DNA of 64,000 nt from Mediannikoviicoccus vaginalis (GCF_928097925.1 NZ_CAKMRI010000001.1:1798001-1862000), one strand, 5' to 3'. Counted from the stretch's first letter, positions 45,085 to 54,987 are shown. A program made the numbers and translations. Notes: generated from the letters alone by a model not told the origin.

Positions 45085-45369
45085 AATATACTCCTTTCGT
45101 TTTTATTTGCCATGTAAAATTTTTAAGATGGCTTAATTTATTTATAGAAACAATCAGCTTTTAATACTTAGATAGCTTATGTTGTCTATCGTGATATTGC
45201 TTAAAGCTCCTCCCAAATGTTACTTGAAAATTTTTTGTTTTTTGTATTTAAAATGGTTTTACCTTCAATTTACTTACTCTTCGTTTTGTTCTAGAAATTC
45301 TGCATTTTCTATAATGGTAGAAACCATGTCGATAATCTTTTGTTTGTTATTTTCGTCAGCTTTGTCAGC

Positions 45370-46371
45370 TTAGTTATCGCTTTCTATAGAGGTGAACATA
45401 TCGAACACAGCTCGTTCGCCAGTTTCACCAGTGCCACATTCTACGGTTATCTGATCTTTTATATTTTCAAAATTGAATCGCATTGCTGCTCTATAACCTG
45501 CAATTTCAATTTCTTCAAAGTCGCCTTCATTTACAGTAGGATCTGGTCCAAAATAGGCTTCATCCATGTAATCTACACCGTCATTTTCTTCAGGGTCATA
45601 AATGAAATCGCTGAAGAGGTCAGCTTTGTAAAGGATATCTTGCTTTTCTGGATCTTGATATTCAAATTTTACATATACTGTTTTATTTCCTGCATAACTT
45701 TCAGCCTTTATTACTCCGTTTTCATAAGGTATTTCAAATGGCCATTTTACTACAAAGCTTCCTGCATAGGCTGCATCTGAATGGTCTGGTCTGCCTTCAT
45801 AATTTTTGTTGTATTTGAAGCTGTTTATAACTGTATTTTCTATTTTTTCTAGCAGTTCGGCATCGCCCTTTTGTCCATCTTCCAGAATTCCATTTGGCAT
45901 TATATATATCTCTGCTACATAGTAGCCATCTAGATAATCATCGAGGCAAGTTCCATAGGTGATATAATTGTCGTCGTGTTGATATCTTGCCCATTTAATT
46001 CCATTCTTTGCTTCCACCACGGTTTCGTTTTCGTCGGTAGGTTCTTCTCCATCAATAAGAACATCTTTATATATGGATGAACCTACAGTAACTGCTCCGT
46101 TGACAGTCCAGCTGTTTTTAGCGTCTAAATCCTTACCCTGGGGATAAATTGTATGACTTACCGTTGTTCCGCCACCATCAAAGTCTGACATTTCCCAATC
46201 TTTTTCAGTGCCAGGCAAGTTAAAACTAATTTCCATTCCGATTCTGTCGTTTCTAATTGTAAATTCTGTAACCTCATCAGATTTGCCGCCGCATGAGGAG
46301 AGTGTTACCATAATCGTTGTTGTTAAAATAAATGCAATAGCTTTTTTAAATGTAGAAAAATGTTTTTTCAT
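45370..46371 (-). CDS. Lipoprotein of unknown function
   Basis: A 333-residue lipoprotein: lysine-rich N-terminus, hydrophobic core and lipobox LSSC, then a large acidic extracytoplasmic region rich in Asp/Glu/Tyr/Gly. There is no domain I recognise. Stretches such as NGIKWARYQHDDNYITYGT and AEIYIMPNGILEDG suggest a beta-rich fold. GGAAGG precedes ATG 46371. It lies 285 nt upstream (in its own direction, downstream) of the DUF5684 gene and shares no clear operon with it. Confidence 0.7.
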   Translation of the reverse strand: MKKHFSTFKKAIAFILTTTIMVTLSSCGGKSDEVTEFTIRNDRIGMEISFNLPGTEKDWEMSDFDGGGTTVSHTIYPQGKDLDAKNSWTVNGAVTVGSSIYKDVLIDGEEPTDENETVVEAKNGIKWARYQHDDNYITYGTCLDDYLDGYYVAEIYIMPNGILEDGQKGDAELLEKIENTVINSFKYNKNYEGRPDHSDAAYAGSFVVKWPFEIPYENGVIKAESYAGNKTVYVKFEYQDPEKQDILYKADLFSDFIYDPEENDGVDYMDEAYFGPDPTVNEGDFEEIEIAGYRAAMRFNFENIKDQITVECGTGETGERAVFDMFTSIESDN

Positions 46372-46754
46372 GTCAAACCTTCCTTTCTTTTATTAATAAA
46401 TTGGTTTAATGATGATGCCTTTCTTTTAGCTTAAATAAATTATAGCAACGATATCACTTTCCCACATCACTCTAAAGTATGATATTTGAAAAATTTTTTA
46501 AGTTTTTTACAAAAAAAATCATGCAGATTGAAATAGATTGTTAAATAGGGCTTCAACTAAAAGTTTTTTTGGTAGATTATTTTCGTGTTTCAGTAAAATC
46601 TAATTATAAAAACTTAAAGAAAATTTCTTGAAAAAACGGGGATAATGCACTAATCTTAATGTGAGGATATATTAAATAATAAAGTAAAAGGAGATTAAAG
46701 GTATTGATACTAAAAAAGAGTCATAAAAGTCTTTTATGAAAACTCAAAGGAGGT
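46372..46754. other. Intergenic region
   Basis: 383 nt between the divergent lipoprotein and small-protein genes, AT-rich. It holds a hairpin TCATAAAAG/CTTTTATGA at about 46721-46739, and a possible short frame (TTG at about 46701, twelve codons). I see no clear operator or RNA gene. Confidence 0.5.
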
Positions 46755-46988
46755 ATGACTGTCAAAAAAGTAAGAAGAAGAAAAAAGTTAAGTAATAAAA
46801 GAAAGATACTTATTTTATGTATCATAATACTATTGTTATTTCCATTTCCAATAGGAAATAGGCAGGGTGTAGTGTCTTCCTACAAAGCGGTTTTGTATTC
46901 CTACACCACATATCGAGTAGTAGGCAAGGATGATTCCTATCACACTACTAGAGAGTTTTTAGTTTTCCCTTTTAACTTATTTAGATAA
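46755..46988 (+). CDS. Small basic membrane protein
   Basis: A 77-residue protein: a very basic start (KKVRRRKKLSNKRK), one membrane segment (ILILCIIILLLFPFPIG) and a Tyr-rich outside tail (YKAVLYSYTTYRVVGKDDSYHTTREFLVF). GGAGG ends one base before the ATG, too close for normal use, and the best-placed codon is GTC at 46761. The true start is therefore unclear. An alpha/beta hydrolase follows after 22 nt, so they may be co-transcribed. The function is unknown. Confidence 0.6.
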   Translation: MTVKKVRRRKKLSNKRKILILCIIILLLFPFPIGNRQGVVSSYKAVLYSYTTYRVVGKDDSYHTTREFLVFPFNLFR

Positions 46989-47010
46989 AAGGCAGGAGTT
47001 GCAAAATATC

Positions 47011-48096
47011 ATGAAGAAATCTAAAAGAAAAATAGTACAAATTGTTTTGATAACTATATTTGTGATAATTATAGGTGCACTGTGGTTTTTGTCAGCATCT
47101 ATTTATAATGATAATATCAATAAGCGTTTTGAAAGTTACAAACCGCTAATGTATAGGACCCAAGACTTTGAAGAATTGAATTGCTCCAAGTATGAGTTTC
47201 CTTCAGATAAAGGGCAAATGCTTATGGGATCACTATATAGTGCAGGAGAAAATCAAAAAGGAATAATTATTGTGGCACATGGTTTTGGTGGAGGTGGCCA
47301 TAATTCGTATATGGACTGCATAAATTACTTTGCAAAAAATGGATACTATGTATTTGCCTACGACGCCACCGGAAATGATGAGAGTGAGGGAGAAGGCGTA
47401 GGTGGATTTCCACAAGGAGTGATTGACTTAGACCATGCTATTTCATTTGTGGAGGATAGCGAAATTTTACCGAATTTACCAATGGGACTGTTTGGACATA
47501 GTTGGGGTGGTTACAGTGTTTCCAGTGTACTTTCATATCACCCTGAAGTTAAAGCAGTTATCGCATGTTGTGGCACCAATAGTTCCTCTGATATCTTTAA
47601 AGCGGGAGGAAGAGAACAGGCGGGAGATTTTATTAATGTTCTGATGCCATTTGTAAAAGTCCATGAGTTTATGAAGTTTGGGAAGTATGCTTTGAACACA
47701 GCAATGGACGGTTTTGAAAGTAGTGATGCAAAAATTTTGATTGCCCATAGTGAAGATGACGATATGGTTCCCATAGAATATGGATACGATCTATTCTATG
47801 AGAAGTATAAAGACGACAAAAGATTTACATTTTTACACTTCACTGACAGGGGTCATAGTGATTTCTTCATTGATGGCAAAAATACTTACAAAGAGGAATT
47901 CAATTCTCTATTTGATAAATGGGAAAAGTCCCTTGACTATGATTACAAAGTGGAGGAAAACAAGAAGCGTTTTATGAAGGAAAAGGCAGAGTTTATCGAA
48001 AAAAATCTAGATAGAAAAAGTTGGAGTGAGAGACTGGATGTAGAACTGTTTGAACAGTTTGTGGACTTTTATGATGAGGCTATGACCTTAAATTAA
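47011..48096 (+). CDS. Alpha/beta hydrolase, membrane-anchored
   Basis: A ~361-residue protein with one N-terminal membrane segment (residues ~8-30) and an alpha/beta hydrolase fold. The nucleophile elbow is GHSWGG (S164), preceded by the oxyanion segment VAHGFGGGGHNS, with an acid-side AHSEDDDMVP and His in DRGHSDFF. It should hydrolyse an ester or peptide bond outside the membrane. I start at ATG 47011; TTG 46999 overlaps the GGAG. It lies beside a beta-lactamase-fold hydrolase and may share its regulation. Confidence 0.8.
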   Translation: MKKSKRKIVQIVLITIFVIIIGALWFLSASIYNDNINKRFESYKPLMYRTQDFEELNCSKYEFPSDKGQMLMGSLYSAGENQKGIIIVAHGFGGGGHNSYMDCINYFAKNGYYVFAYDATGNDESEGEGVGGFPQGVIDLDHAISFVEDSEILPNLPMGLFGHSWGGYSVSSVLSYHPEVKAVIACCGTNSSSDIFKAGGREQAGDFINVLMPFVKVHEFMKFGKYALNTAMDGFESSDAKILIAHSEDDDMVPIEYGYDLFYEKYKDDKRFTFLHFTDRGHSDFFIDGKNTYKEEFNSLFDKWEKSLDYDYKVEENKKRFMKEKAEFIEKNLDRKSWSERLDVELFEQFVDFYDEAMTLN

Positions 48097-48179
48097 AATT
48101 TACTTTAGTTTAATCATTATTTAACATGAAAATGAAACAAGTGTGTTACTATACTATAAAAGTATTGCGGAGGCGTATG

Positions 48180-49973
48180 ATGAAAAGTTTAAAAGGGACA
48201 TTTAGCAAAGTACTAGTATTCTTTATGTTGATTAGTATCATTAGTCAGATTACTATAGCTGAGGCTGCTGAAAAGACTTTGCCTTCAGGACTAAAGTATA
48301 GTGAATTACCTAGGGCAATGGAAGATTATGTGAAAGAACATAGTGACACGACTTGTGGAATGAATGTTATTGTTTATGATAGTGATGAAACAATTTATGA
48401 AAACTCATTTGGTTATGTGGATAAAGAAGCAAAACTAAAATCAGAGTCAAATTCTGTATATGAATGGGGTTCAATATCCAAACTGTTTATATGGGTAAGT
48501 GTTATGCAGCTTTATGAACAGGATAAAATTGATTTAAATGAAGATATAAAAAATTATTTGCCTGATGATTTTCTTAAGAATTTGAGTTTTGAAAAACCAA
48601 TAACTATGCTAGATCTTATGAATCATAAAGCTGGTTTTCAAGATACATATTTTATTCAAACGCCAAATGCCTCTGACATAAAAAGTCTTGAGGAAGCCAT
48701 TCGAGTAAGACAGCCAAAGCAAGCATATGAACCAGGGGAGCATACGGCTTATTCAAACTGGTCAGCGGCACTTGCAGCATTTATTGTACAAAGAATTTCT
48801 GGAATGGATTATGTGGACTATGTGCATAAGAACATTTTTGAACCACTAAATATGAAGCATAGCTCTATAAGTCCAATATATGCGGACAATGATTGGGTAA
48901 GGGAACAAAGGCTTAAGTTAAAGTGTTATGACAATGAAGGTGAGATTATTGATGGTGTGGGTATGTACTATATTCATCTTTATCCCGCAGGAAGTGCAGC
49001 TGGAACTATAAATGATTTAAAAGCTTTTGCTCAAGCAATTACGCCTAATAAAAAACATCCATCACCACTATTTATAAAGCAAAGTACTCTAGAAGAAATT
49101 TACAAAGCCACAAGTTTTTATGGATCCACAAAGATCCCAAAGAATTATCATGGTTTCTTTTCAAGTCAATATGGTGTAGAAACAATTGGTCACGGAGGAA
49201 ACACTTTTGGATGTTCAGCCATGTTACAATTCGATCCCAAAAGTGGAGTTGGAATGGTAGTTTTGACAAATCAAGCCCATGAAACCATTTACAACTACGA
49301 GATGTATGAACTTGTTTATGGGAAATTCAAAGACTCTAAGCTTGCTCAAATCAAAAGGGAAGTACCAAGTGGTCTCATTCTAAATTCACGTGGAATACTA
49401 AAAGGTCCGCTGTCATTTTTGGGAGCCATGGGGGTCAGTTCCTACAGCGAAGAAGATTTAGAGAATTGGTGGTATGAGGAAGATGGAGTTGTTGAGACGC
49501 AGTTTTCAGACTTTATTACATCTACACCAAAGGCTATAACAAATGTACTGTGCATGTTGTTTTTTATAATTGCGGGAATCTATGGAATAGTTAAACTTAT
49601 TGTTGGTGGTTTTATTATTGATGTAATAAAAAATAAGAGTGTAGGATTAAAAACAAAACCTATTCGTAAGTATTCCTATATTTTATCTGCATTAATGGCA
49701 TTAACATTAATAAATTTAGTAATAATTTTTATGCGCCTTAATAAGGGATATAGAACAGGAGATATTGGTAGCATAGAATCCTATATAATTCAAAGCGTGG
49801 TATTTACTATCTTATTGATACTTATGGCTATTTCCATTTTTGTGGGGATGAAAAAATATTACAAGGACTCAACAAAGAAAGAAAAGCATAAGTTTTTTAT
49901 TACAAGTCTTTTTGCCATAACACAGTGCTTTGTGATTTTAAGTTTTGAAATGTATAAGTTTTGGGGATTTTAA
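48180..49973 (+). CDS. Beta-lactamase-fold serine hydrolase with C-terminal membrane domain
   Basis: A ~597-residue protein. The signal-like N-terminus (residues ~8-30) is followed by a class C beta-lactamase/PBP4*-type domain: S98-x-x-K101 (WGSISK), the Y-x-N triad YSN in HTAYSNWSAAL and the H-G-G of GHGGNTFG. The C-terminal ~140 residues hold four hydrophobic segments. Such proteins cleave D-amino-acid or ester bonds outside the cell or act on drugs; the role here is unknown. I start at ATG 48180, six bases after GGAGG; the upstream frame from 48126 is not preceded by a site. Confidence 0.82.
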   Translation: MKSLKGTFSKVLVFFMLISIISQITIAEAAEKTLPSGLKYSELPRAMEDYVKEHSDTTCGMNVIVYDSDETIYENSFGYVDKEAKLKSESNSVYEWGSISKLFIWVSVMQLYEQDKIDLNEDIKNYLPDDFLKNLSFEKPITMLDLMNHKAGFQDTYFIQTPNASDIKSLEEAIRVRQPKQAYEPGEHTAYSNWSAALAAFIVQRISGMDYVDYVHKNIFEPLNMKHSSISPIYADNDWVREQRLKLKCYDNEGEIIDGVGMYYIHLYPAGSAAGTINDLKAFAQAITPNKKHPSPLFIKQSTLEEIYKATSFYGSTKIPKNYHGFFSSQYGVETIGHGGNTFGCSAMLQFDPKSGVGMVVLTNQAHETIYNYEMYELVYGKFKDSKLAQIKREVPSGLILNSRGILKGPLSFLGAMGVSSYSEEDLENWWYEEDGVVETQFSDFITSTPKAITNVLCMLFFIIAGIYGIVKLIVGGFIIDVIKNKSVGLKTKPIRKYSYILSALMALTLINLVIIFMRLNKGYRTGDIGSIESYIIQSVVFTILLILMAISIFVGMKKYYKDSTKKEKHKFFITSLFAITQCFVILSFEMYKFWGF

Positions 49974-49995
49974 AACATCATGAAAAGAAAAATAA

Positions 49996-50154
49996 TTAAA
50001 ATACTACAAATTATCAGAGGATTACTTTAATAAGGTTATAGCACCAAAAAAAGAATTATATATAATGAATAATACAACACACGCACTTATGATATCAAAA
50101 TCACAAGAGTTTTCAGATATACTTCACGATATTAACAAAAAATTTAAAAGATAG
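49996..50154 (+). pseudogene. Alpha/beta hydrolase C-terminal remnant
   Basis: Fifty-two codons ending AG, with DYFNKVIAPKKELYIMNNTT, then HALMISKSQEFSDIL. The A-P-K-K-E...HALM pattern is the last strand and His region of an alpha/beta hydrolase. No start or body is present. A further charged frame (IEEEIHEETKR) follows to about 50271 and is probably also debris. Confidence 0.55.
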
Positions 50155-50297
50155 AATTACGAGGGGAAATTTACGGAATCTTCAATTATAGAAAATGAAA
50201 AAATAAAAAAAGCAGTTGAAGAAGAGATAGAAGAAGAGATACATGAAGAAACAAAAAGGAATAGAGAATAGAAAAGAGAGCGAAAAAATAATTAAAG

Positions 50298-50334
50298 AAA
50301 GCTGTTGGAGATAAAAGTCTTCAACAGTTTTTTG
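50298..50334 (+). terminator. Terminator before the ECF operon
   Basis: CTGTTG (50302-50307) and CAACAG (50322-50327) form a stem followed by six Ts. Confidence 0.75.
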
Positions 50335-50432
50335 TTTAAAATTTATTAATCATAAAAACGATATTATATTAATTTAAATTATGATAAGATTAAATTGGCG
50401 AGATATTCGCATAAAAATTTTAGGAGGGAATT

Positions 50433-51053
50433 ATGAAAGCAAAATCGAAAACTAGCTATAATTTATCGGTTATTTTACTTATACCCCTTGGTATAGCAAT
50501 TAATTTTGTAGGTGCAAACTTAAATGCCGCTTTAAAACTACCAGTGTATTTGGATGCAATAGGAACTGTTTTCACTGGTGTACTATGTGGGCCTTGGATA
50601 GGTTTTCTTACAGGTGTGGTAACGAATATCGTTACATCTGTTACTAATCCAACTCAGCTACCGTACTTAATTGTAAGTGGTGCCATTGGTATAATTGCAG
50701 GTATTTGTGGTAAAAAGGGAATGTTACAAACGCCTGTCAAAACATTAATTGTAGGAATTATGATCTGGTTAGTGGCCATGATAACTTCTGCGCCAATTAC
50801 AGTTATCGTATTTGGTGGAGTTACGGGAGCCAGTGGAGCAAGTGCAATTACAACATTTTTAGTTGCCACTGGAAAGGGGCTATGGCAGTCAGTAATTAGT
50901 TCAGTTCTTCTTACAGAGACATTGGACAAGTTCTTAACTGTATTTGCAGTGTACTTTTTAATAAAGTCTATTCCAAACAGAAATCTTTTAAGATATCCTA
51001 ATGGAATCATGTATATAAAAGAGAAGAAGAATAAATATGTGAGAGGTGCATAA
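50433..51053 (+). CDS. ECF transporter S component, probably nucleoside
   Basis: A 206-residue membrane protein with about six segments, opening NLSVILLIPLGIAINFVGANLNAAL, then PVYLDAIGTVFTGVLCGPWIGFLTGVVTN, a pattern of substrate-binding S components. AGGAGG precedes ATG 50433. It is followed without gap by the T component and two ATPases, a complete single-operon ECF importer, and then a nucleoside hydrolase. That context suggests a nucleoside ligand, but the S-component family alone does not prove it. Confidence 0.82.
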   Translation: MKAKSKTSYNLSVILLIPLGIAINFVGANLNAALKLPVYLDAIGTVFTGVLCGPWIGFLTGVVTNIVTSVTNPTQLPYLIVSGAIGIIAGICGKKGMLQTPVKTLIVGIMIWLVAMITSAPITVIVFGGVTGASGASAITTFLVATGKGLWQSVISSVLLTETLDKFLTVFAVYFLIKSIPNRNLLRYPNGIMYIKEKKNKYVRGA

Positions 51054-51784
51054 TGATTTCTAAAGTTTTTCCAACGACAAAATTATTTATTGTTATAGTT
51101 ACATCTATAATTGCATTGGTTTTACCATGGCAATTTGCATATCTATTTGTGCTTCCACTTTGTTTGATACTTGCACTAATGGATAAAAAGTTCAAACCAT
51201 ATGCAAAGAAGCTTTCAATCACTCTATTATTTGTACTACTTATAATGTTTTTATTCCAATTATTCATAGACGAATCGGAAGAGTTTGTTTATTTAGATTT
51301 AGGATTTATTAGAGTAACCTTAGGTGGAATAATAAATGGACTTGAACAAACAAAATTTATTTTGACACTTATAACATTATTCTTACTATTTTTTGAAACA
51401 ACGGACATTGAAGATTTGATGATAGCACTTCAACAAAAGCGAGTTAGCCATGTAACTAGTTATGTAATGATGGCTACAATGACCATGATTCCTGAAATGA
51501 TAGACAAGAGTTCAAAAATAATGAAGGCTCAAGAGGCCAGGGGAATTGAAACAAAAGGCTCACTAAGAAACAGGACAAAGGCCTTCTTCCCATCCCTTGG
51601 ACCACTTATTATATCTTCACTTTCTGAAATTGATGAAAAGACAATTACATTAGAAGCACGTGGATTTTCTTCGGAAAATGAAAAGACTTGCTTAAAAGAA
51701 ATAAAAAAGACCACAACAGACAGAATTATTTTTTATGTATATATAGCATTAGTTGTGCTTGCATTGGTGTGGAGGTTTAAATAA
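51053..51784 (+). CDS. ECF transporter transmembrane component EcfT
   Basis: A 243-residue membrane protein of the CbiQ/EcfT family with about five segments and a cytoplasmic loop carrying the coupling motifs KAQEARGIETKG and TLEARGFSSE (A-R-G forms). These bind the two ATPases. It overlaps the S gene by one base (TAATG) and the ATPase gene likewise, so the whole operon is translationally coupled. Confidence 0.88.
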   Translation: MISKVFPTTKLFIVIVTSIIALVLPWQFAYLFVLPLCLILALMDKKFKPYAKKLSITLLFVLLIMFLFQLFIDESEEFVYLDLGFIRVTLGGIINGLEQTKFILTLITLFLLFFETTDIEDLMIALQQKRVSHVTSYVMMATMTMIPEMIDKSSKIMKAQEARGIETKGSLRNRTKAFFPSLGPLIISSLSEIDEKTITLEARGFSSENEKTCLKEIKKTTTDRIIFYVYIALVVLALVWRFK

Positions 51785-52620
51785 TGATAGAACTTAAAAA
51801 TATTTCATTTAAATACGAACTTCAAGAAGAAAAAACTCTAAAGGATTTGAACCTTCATGTTAGAGAAGGAGAGTTTATTGGAGTTATTGGAAAAAATGGT
51901 GCTGGCAAGACCACTTTGTGTAACATTATCAGAGGGATAATTCCAGACTTTATCCAAGGAGAAATCTCGGGAGATATTTTAATTGACTCAAAAAATATTA
52001 ATCATATTGAACGTGGCGAGATGGCTGAGCTAGTTGGGTTTGTATTCCAAAATCCATTTAGTCAAATCTCTGGAATTAAAAAGACTGTTTTTGAAGAGAT
52101 AGCCTATGGCTTGGAAAACTTAGGCGTTGAAAGAGAAGAGATGAAAAGAAGGGTAAAGGATGTTATCCAATTACTAAAGATAGAAGACCTTCAAGACAAA
52201 AATCCTCTTGAGTTATCCGGTGGACAATCACAAAGGGTTGCCATTGCGTCAATTATCGTTATGAATCCAAAGATTTTAATATTTGACGAACCAACTAGTC
52301 AGCTTGATCCACTGGGAACGGAAGAGATATTCGACATTTTAAAACTTCTAAAATCTCAAAACAAAACAATAATTCTAGTTGAACACAAAATCGACTTAAT
52401 ATCAGAATATGCTGATAGAGTTGTTGTAATGGATGAAGGTGAAATTGTATTTGATGGAGAGACCCACGAAGTACTATCAAATAAAAAAATCGAAGATCAC
52501 AATGTATCCATGCCAATAGTTTCCAAGCTCGCATACAGTTTAAACGAAGAAAGAGCCGGATTTTTCAAAAATATTCCTATTACCTTAGAGGAATGTAAAA
52601 GAGAATTGGAGGACAATTAA
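51784..52620 (+). CDS. ECF transporter ATPase, first
   Basis: A 278-residue ATPase with Walker A GKNGAGKTT, intact signature LSGGQSQRVAIASII and Walker B LIFDEPTSQLDP, plus the EcfA Q-helix tail. It overlaps the neighbours by one base each. With its degenerate partner it hydrolyses ATP to drive the S component in the membrane. Confidence 0.9.
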   Translation: MIELKNISFKYELQEEKTLKDLNLHVREGEFIGVIGKNGAGKTTLCNIIRGIIPDFIQGEISGDILIDSKNINHIERGEMAELVGFVFQNPFSQISGIKKTVFEEIAYGLENLGVEREEMKRRVKDVIQLLKIEDLQDKNPLELSGGQSQRVAIASIIVMNPKILIFDEPTSQLDPLGTEEIFDILKLLKSQNKTIILVEHKIDLISEYADRVVVMDEGEIVFDGETHEVLSNKKIEDHNVSMPIVSKLAYSLNEERAGFFKNIPITLEECKRELEDN

Positions 52621-53435
52621 TGGGCAAATTAGAATTTAAAAATATTAATTTTAGCTATCCAAATGGTTACAAGGCCATAAATGATTTGAGTTTGACTATA
52701 GATTCTGGAGAAAAAGTTGCCATTGTTGGACAAAATGGTGCTGGGAAGTCCACATTTGCTAAACTTATGAATGGATTACTAAGGCCAAGCTCTGGTGAAA
52801 TTCTATTAGATGGCAAAAGCACAAAAGATATGACCACAGCTCAAATCTCCAGAAGAGTTGGCTATGTGTTCCAAAATCCCAACGACCAAATCTTTAACTC
52901 TACGGTTTATGATGAAGTTGCATTTTCACTAAGGGCCTTAAAGGTGGAAGAAGATGAACTAGATAGACGTGTAAGAAAGGCTTGCGAAATCTGTGAGCTT
53001 TCAGAACTTTTAGACGACCATCCATATGATCTTCCATTTTCAACTAGAAAGTTCATTACAATTGCGATTACAATTGCAAACAATTGCGATGTGTTCATAT
53101 TTGACGAACCAACAGCGGGGCAAGACGCATATTCTATTAGCTGTTTAAAAAGAGTTATTGACCATTTACATGGCTTAAACAAAACCATAATTACAATAAC
53201 CCACGACATGGAGTTTGTTGTGGAAAACTTTGACAGAGTTATAGTTATGTCCAACAAAGAAATAATAATGGATGGGGATAAAAAAGAAGTCTTTGATGAA
53301 GATGAAGTGCTACAAAAAGCCTACATCCAACCACCGGTTATAAAAAGACTTTGCAACTCCATTTCATTAAACGAGAAGTTGTTATTAGTAGATGACTTTG
53401 TAGACTATGTGAAGAAGATGGAGGGAAAAAAATGA
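52620..53435 (+). CDS. ECF transporter ATPase, second, with degenerate signature
   Basis: A 271-residue ATPase with normal Walker A GQNGAGKST and Walker B VFIFDEPTAGQD. The ABC signature reads LPFSTRKFITIAITI instead of LSGGQ, so one of the two composite ATP sites should be weak or inactive. Asymmetric sites are known in ABC proteins. It sits between the first ATPase and a nucleoside hydrolase with ATGA overlap. Confidence 0.87.
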   Translation: MGKLEFKNINFSYPNGYKAINDLSLTIDSGEKVAIVGQNGAGKSTFAKLMNGLLRPSSGEILLDGKSTKDMTTAQISRRVGYVFQNPNDQIFNSTVYDEVAFSLRALKVEEDELDRRVRKACEICELSELLDDHPYDLPFSTRKFITIAITIANNCDVFIFDEPTAGQDAYSISCLKRVIDHLHGLNKTIITITHDMEFVVENFDRVIVMSNKEIIMDGDKKEVFDEDEVLQKAYIQPPVIKRLCNSISLNEKLLLVDDFVDYVKKMEGKK

Positions 53436-54334
53436 TTAATTGTATATTGGATTTTGACCCAGGAGTTGATGATGCAGCTGCATTATTTGTAATGAAGAAG
53501 GCAAAAAACCTAAATCTACTTGCCCTTTCATCAGTAAATGGAAATGTGTCTTTGGACCATACAACAAGAAATATGCAGTGTCTTGCAAAACTTTTAGATA
53601 TAGACGTTCCAATGGCAAAGGGACAAGAGGTGCCATTAGTAAGAGAGCCTTTCTTTGCAACGGTTCATGGCAATGACGGAATGGCAGGCTTTAGACATAT
53701 GATTGAGTCAGATGACGTTAAGGAACTTACAAGTGAAAACTCAGTTATAATGATGCATGAGATTATTCAAAACTCTAAGGAAAAAATTACAATAATTGCA
53801 GTGGGACCACTTACAAATATTGCATTACTGTTAAAAACTTTTCCAGAAGACAAGGAAAAAATTGAACAGATTAGCATTATGGGTGGATCAATCACCTCAG
53901 GCAATGTAACAAGCCTAAGCGAATTTAATTTCTATGTGGATCCAGAAGCTGCAAAGATTGTTTTCGAAAGTGGAGTAGATATTATAATGGCAGGGCTTAA
54001 TATAACGGAAAAAGCAAACATAACAAGAGAACAGATTATGCTATTAGATACAATTGAAAATAGAAAATCAAAATTTGCACATAGAATACTAGACTACTAT
54101 CTATCAAATGACTCGGGAATTCACGACCCATGTTCCGTAATCGTATTAGACGACCCGGAAGTTTTTGAAATGGAAGACATGTATATTAAAATAGATGTAC
54201 AAAATGACGAAACAAGGGGAATGAGCTACAGAGACTTGCGTAAGGAAAGAAATGGTCACTACAACTGTAAAGTAATTACCGAAATAGACATAGAAAAGTT
54301 TAGAAAAATATTAATGGATGCATTTACAGAATAA
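53432..54334 (+). CDS. Inosine-uridine-preferring nucleoside hydrolase
   Basis: A 300-residue enzyme that splits ribonucleosides to base plus ribose. The N-terminal DFDPGVDDAAAL holds the calcium-binding Asp cluster (D7, D9, D13, D14), and VHGNDGMAGF is another family site. Where many members have VTHKA, this has ITEKA, a Glu replacing the His, which may shift substrate or activity. It is the last gene of the ECF operon (ATGA overlap), so uptake and cleavage are coupled and released ribose can be fermented. Confidence 0.87.
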   Translation: MINCILDFDPGVDDAAALFVMKKAKNLNLLALSSVNGNVSLDHTTRNMQCLAKLLDIDVPMAKGQEVPLVREPFFATVHGNDGMAGFRHMIESDDVKELTSENSVIMMHEIIQNSKEKITIIAVGPLTNIALLLKTFPEDKEKIEQISIMGGSITSGNVTSLSEFNFYVDPEAAKIVFESGVDIIMAGLNITEKANITREQIMLLDTIENRKSKFAHRILDYYLSNDSGIHDPCSVIVLDDPEVFEMEDMYIKIDVQNDETRGMSYRDLRKERNGHYNCKVITEIDIEKFRKILMDAFTE

Positions 54335-54377
54335 AAAACTGTTGGCGATATGGAAATATATTGCCAACAGTTTTTTT
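54335..54377 (+). terminator. Terminator of the ECF-hydrolase operon
   Basis: AAAACTGTTGGC (54335-54346) and GCCAACAGTTTT (54363-54374) with a T-run. Confidence 0.88.
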
Positions 54378-54459
54378 GTGGAGACTTTATACCAATTCTT
54401 TAATTCAATACTAATCAACAGCACAATTTGGTATAATTATTAAAAAGTGGAGGGCTAAT

Positions 54460-54987
54460 GTGATTATAAGAAAGGCAGTTTCAAAAGATATTGATGCAGT
54501 GGTTTCAATTTACGACAAGATACATACAGCGGAAGAAAAAGGCAAAGTTGTAATCGGATGGAAAAGAGATATTTATCCAATAAGAAAAACTGCGGAAGAT
54601 GCTACTCTAAGAGACGACCTCTTTGTAATGGAAGAAGATGGGTTTCTTTTTGGCAGTGGAATAATCAATAAAGAACAAGTAGATGTATATGAAAAGGCGA
54701 AATGGAATCATGACGCAAAGCCAGAAGAAATAATGGTACTTCACACCCTTGTAATTGACCCAGATAAAAAAAGAAAGGGCCTGGGAAAGAGTTTTGTAAA
54801 ATTTTATGAAGAGTATGCAAAAAATAATGGATGCAAGTACCTTCGTTTAGATACAAATGAAAAAAATGTTAATGCCAGAGCAATGTATAAAAAATTGGGA
54901 TATAAAGAAATTGGAATTGTGCCATGTGTGTTTAATGGACTTAAAGATGTTAATCTAGTTTTAGTTGAAAAGGCATTGGAGATATAA
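54460..54987 (+). CDS. GNAT family N-acetyltransferase
   Basis: A 175-residue acetyltransferase. MIVLHTLVIDPDKKRKGLGKSFVKFYEEYAKNNG is motif A with K-R-K-G-L-G, and YLRLDTNEKNVNARAMYKKLGYKEIG follows. The start is GTG, six bases after GGAGG. A stand-alone gene; the substrate is unknown. Confidence 0.85.
   Translation: MIIRKAVSKDIDAVVSIYDKIHTAEEKGKVVIGWKRDIYPIRKTAEDATLRDDLFVMEEDGFLFGSGIINKEQVDVYEKAKWNHDAKPEEIMVLHTLVIDPDKKRKGLGKSFVKFYEEYAKNNGCKYLRLDTNEKNVNARAMYKKLGYKEIGIVPCVFNGLKDVNLVLVEKALEI

Noticed and set aside
45340-45780. 146-codon plus-strand frame
   Set aside because: It is the antisense shadow of the lipoprotein gene, which has a lipobox and ribosome site.
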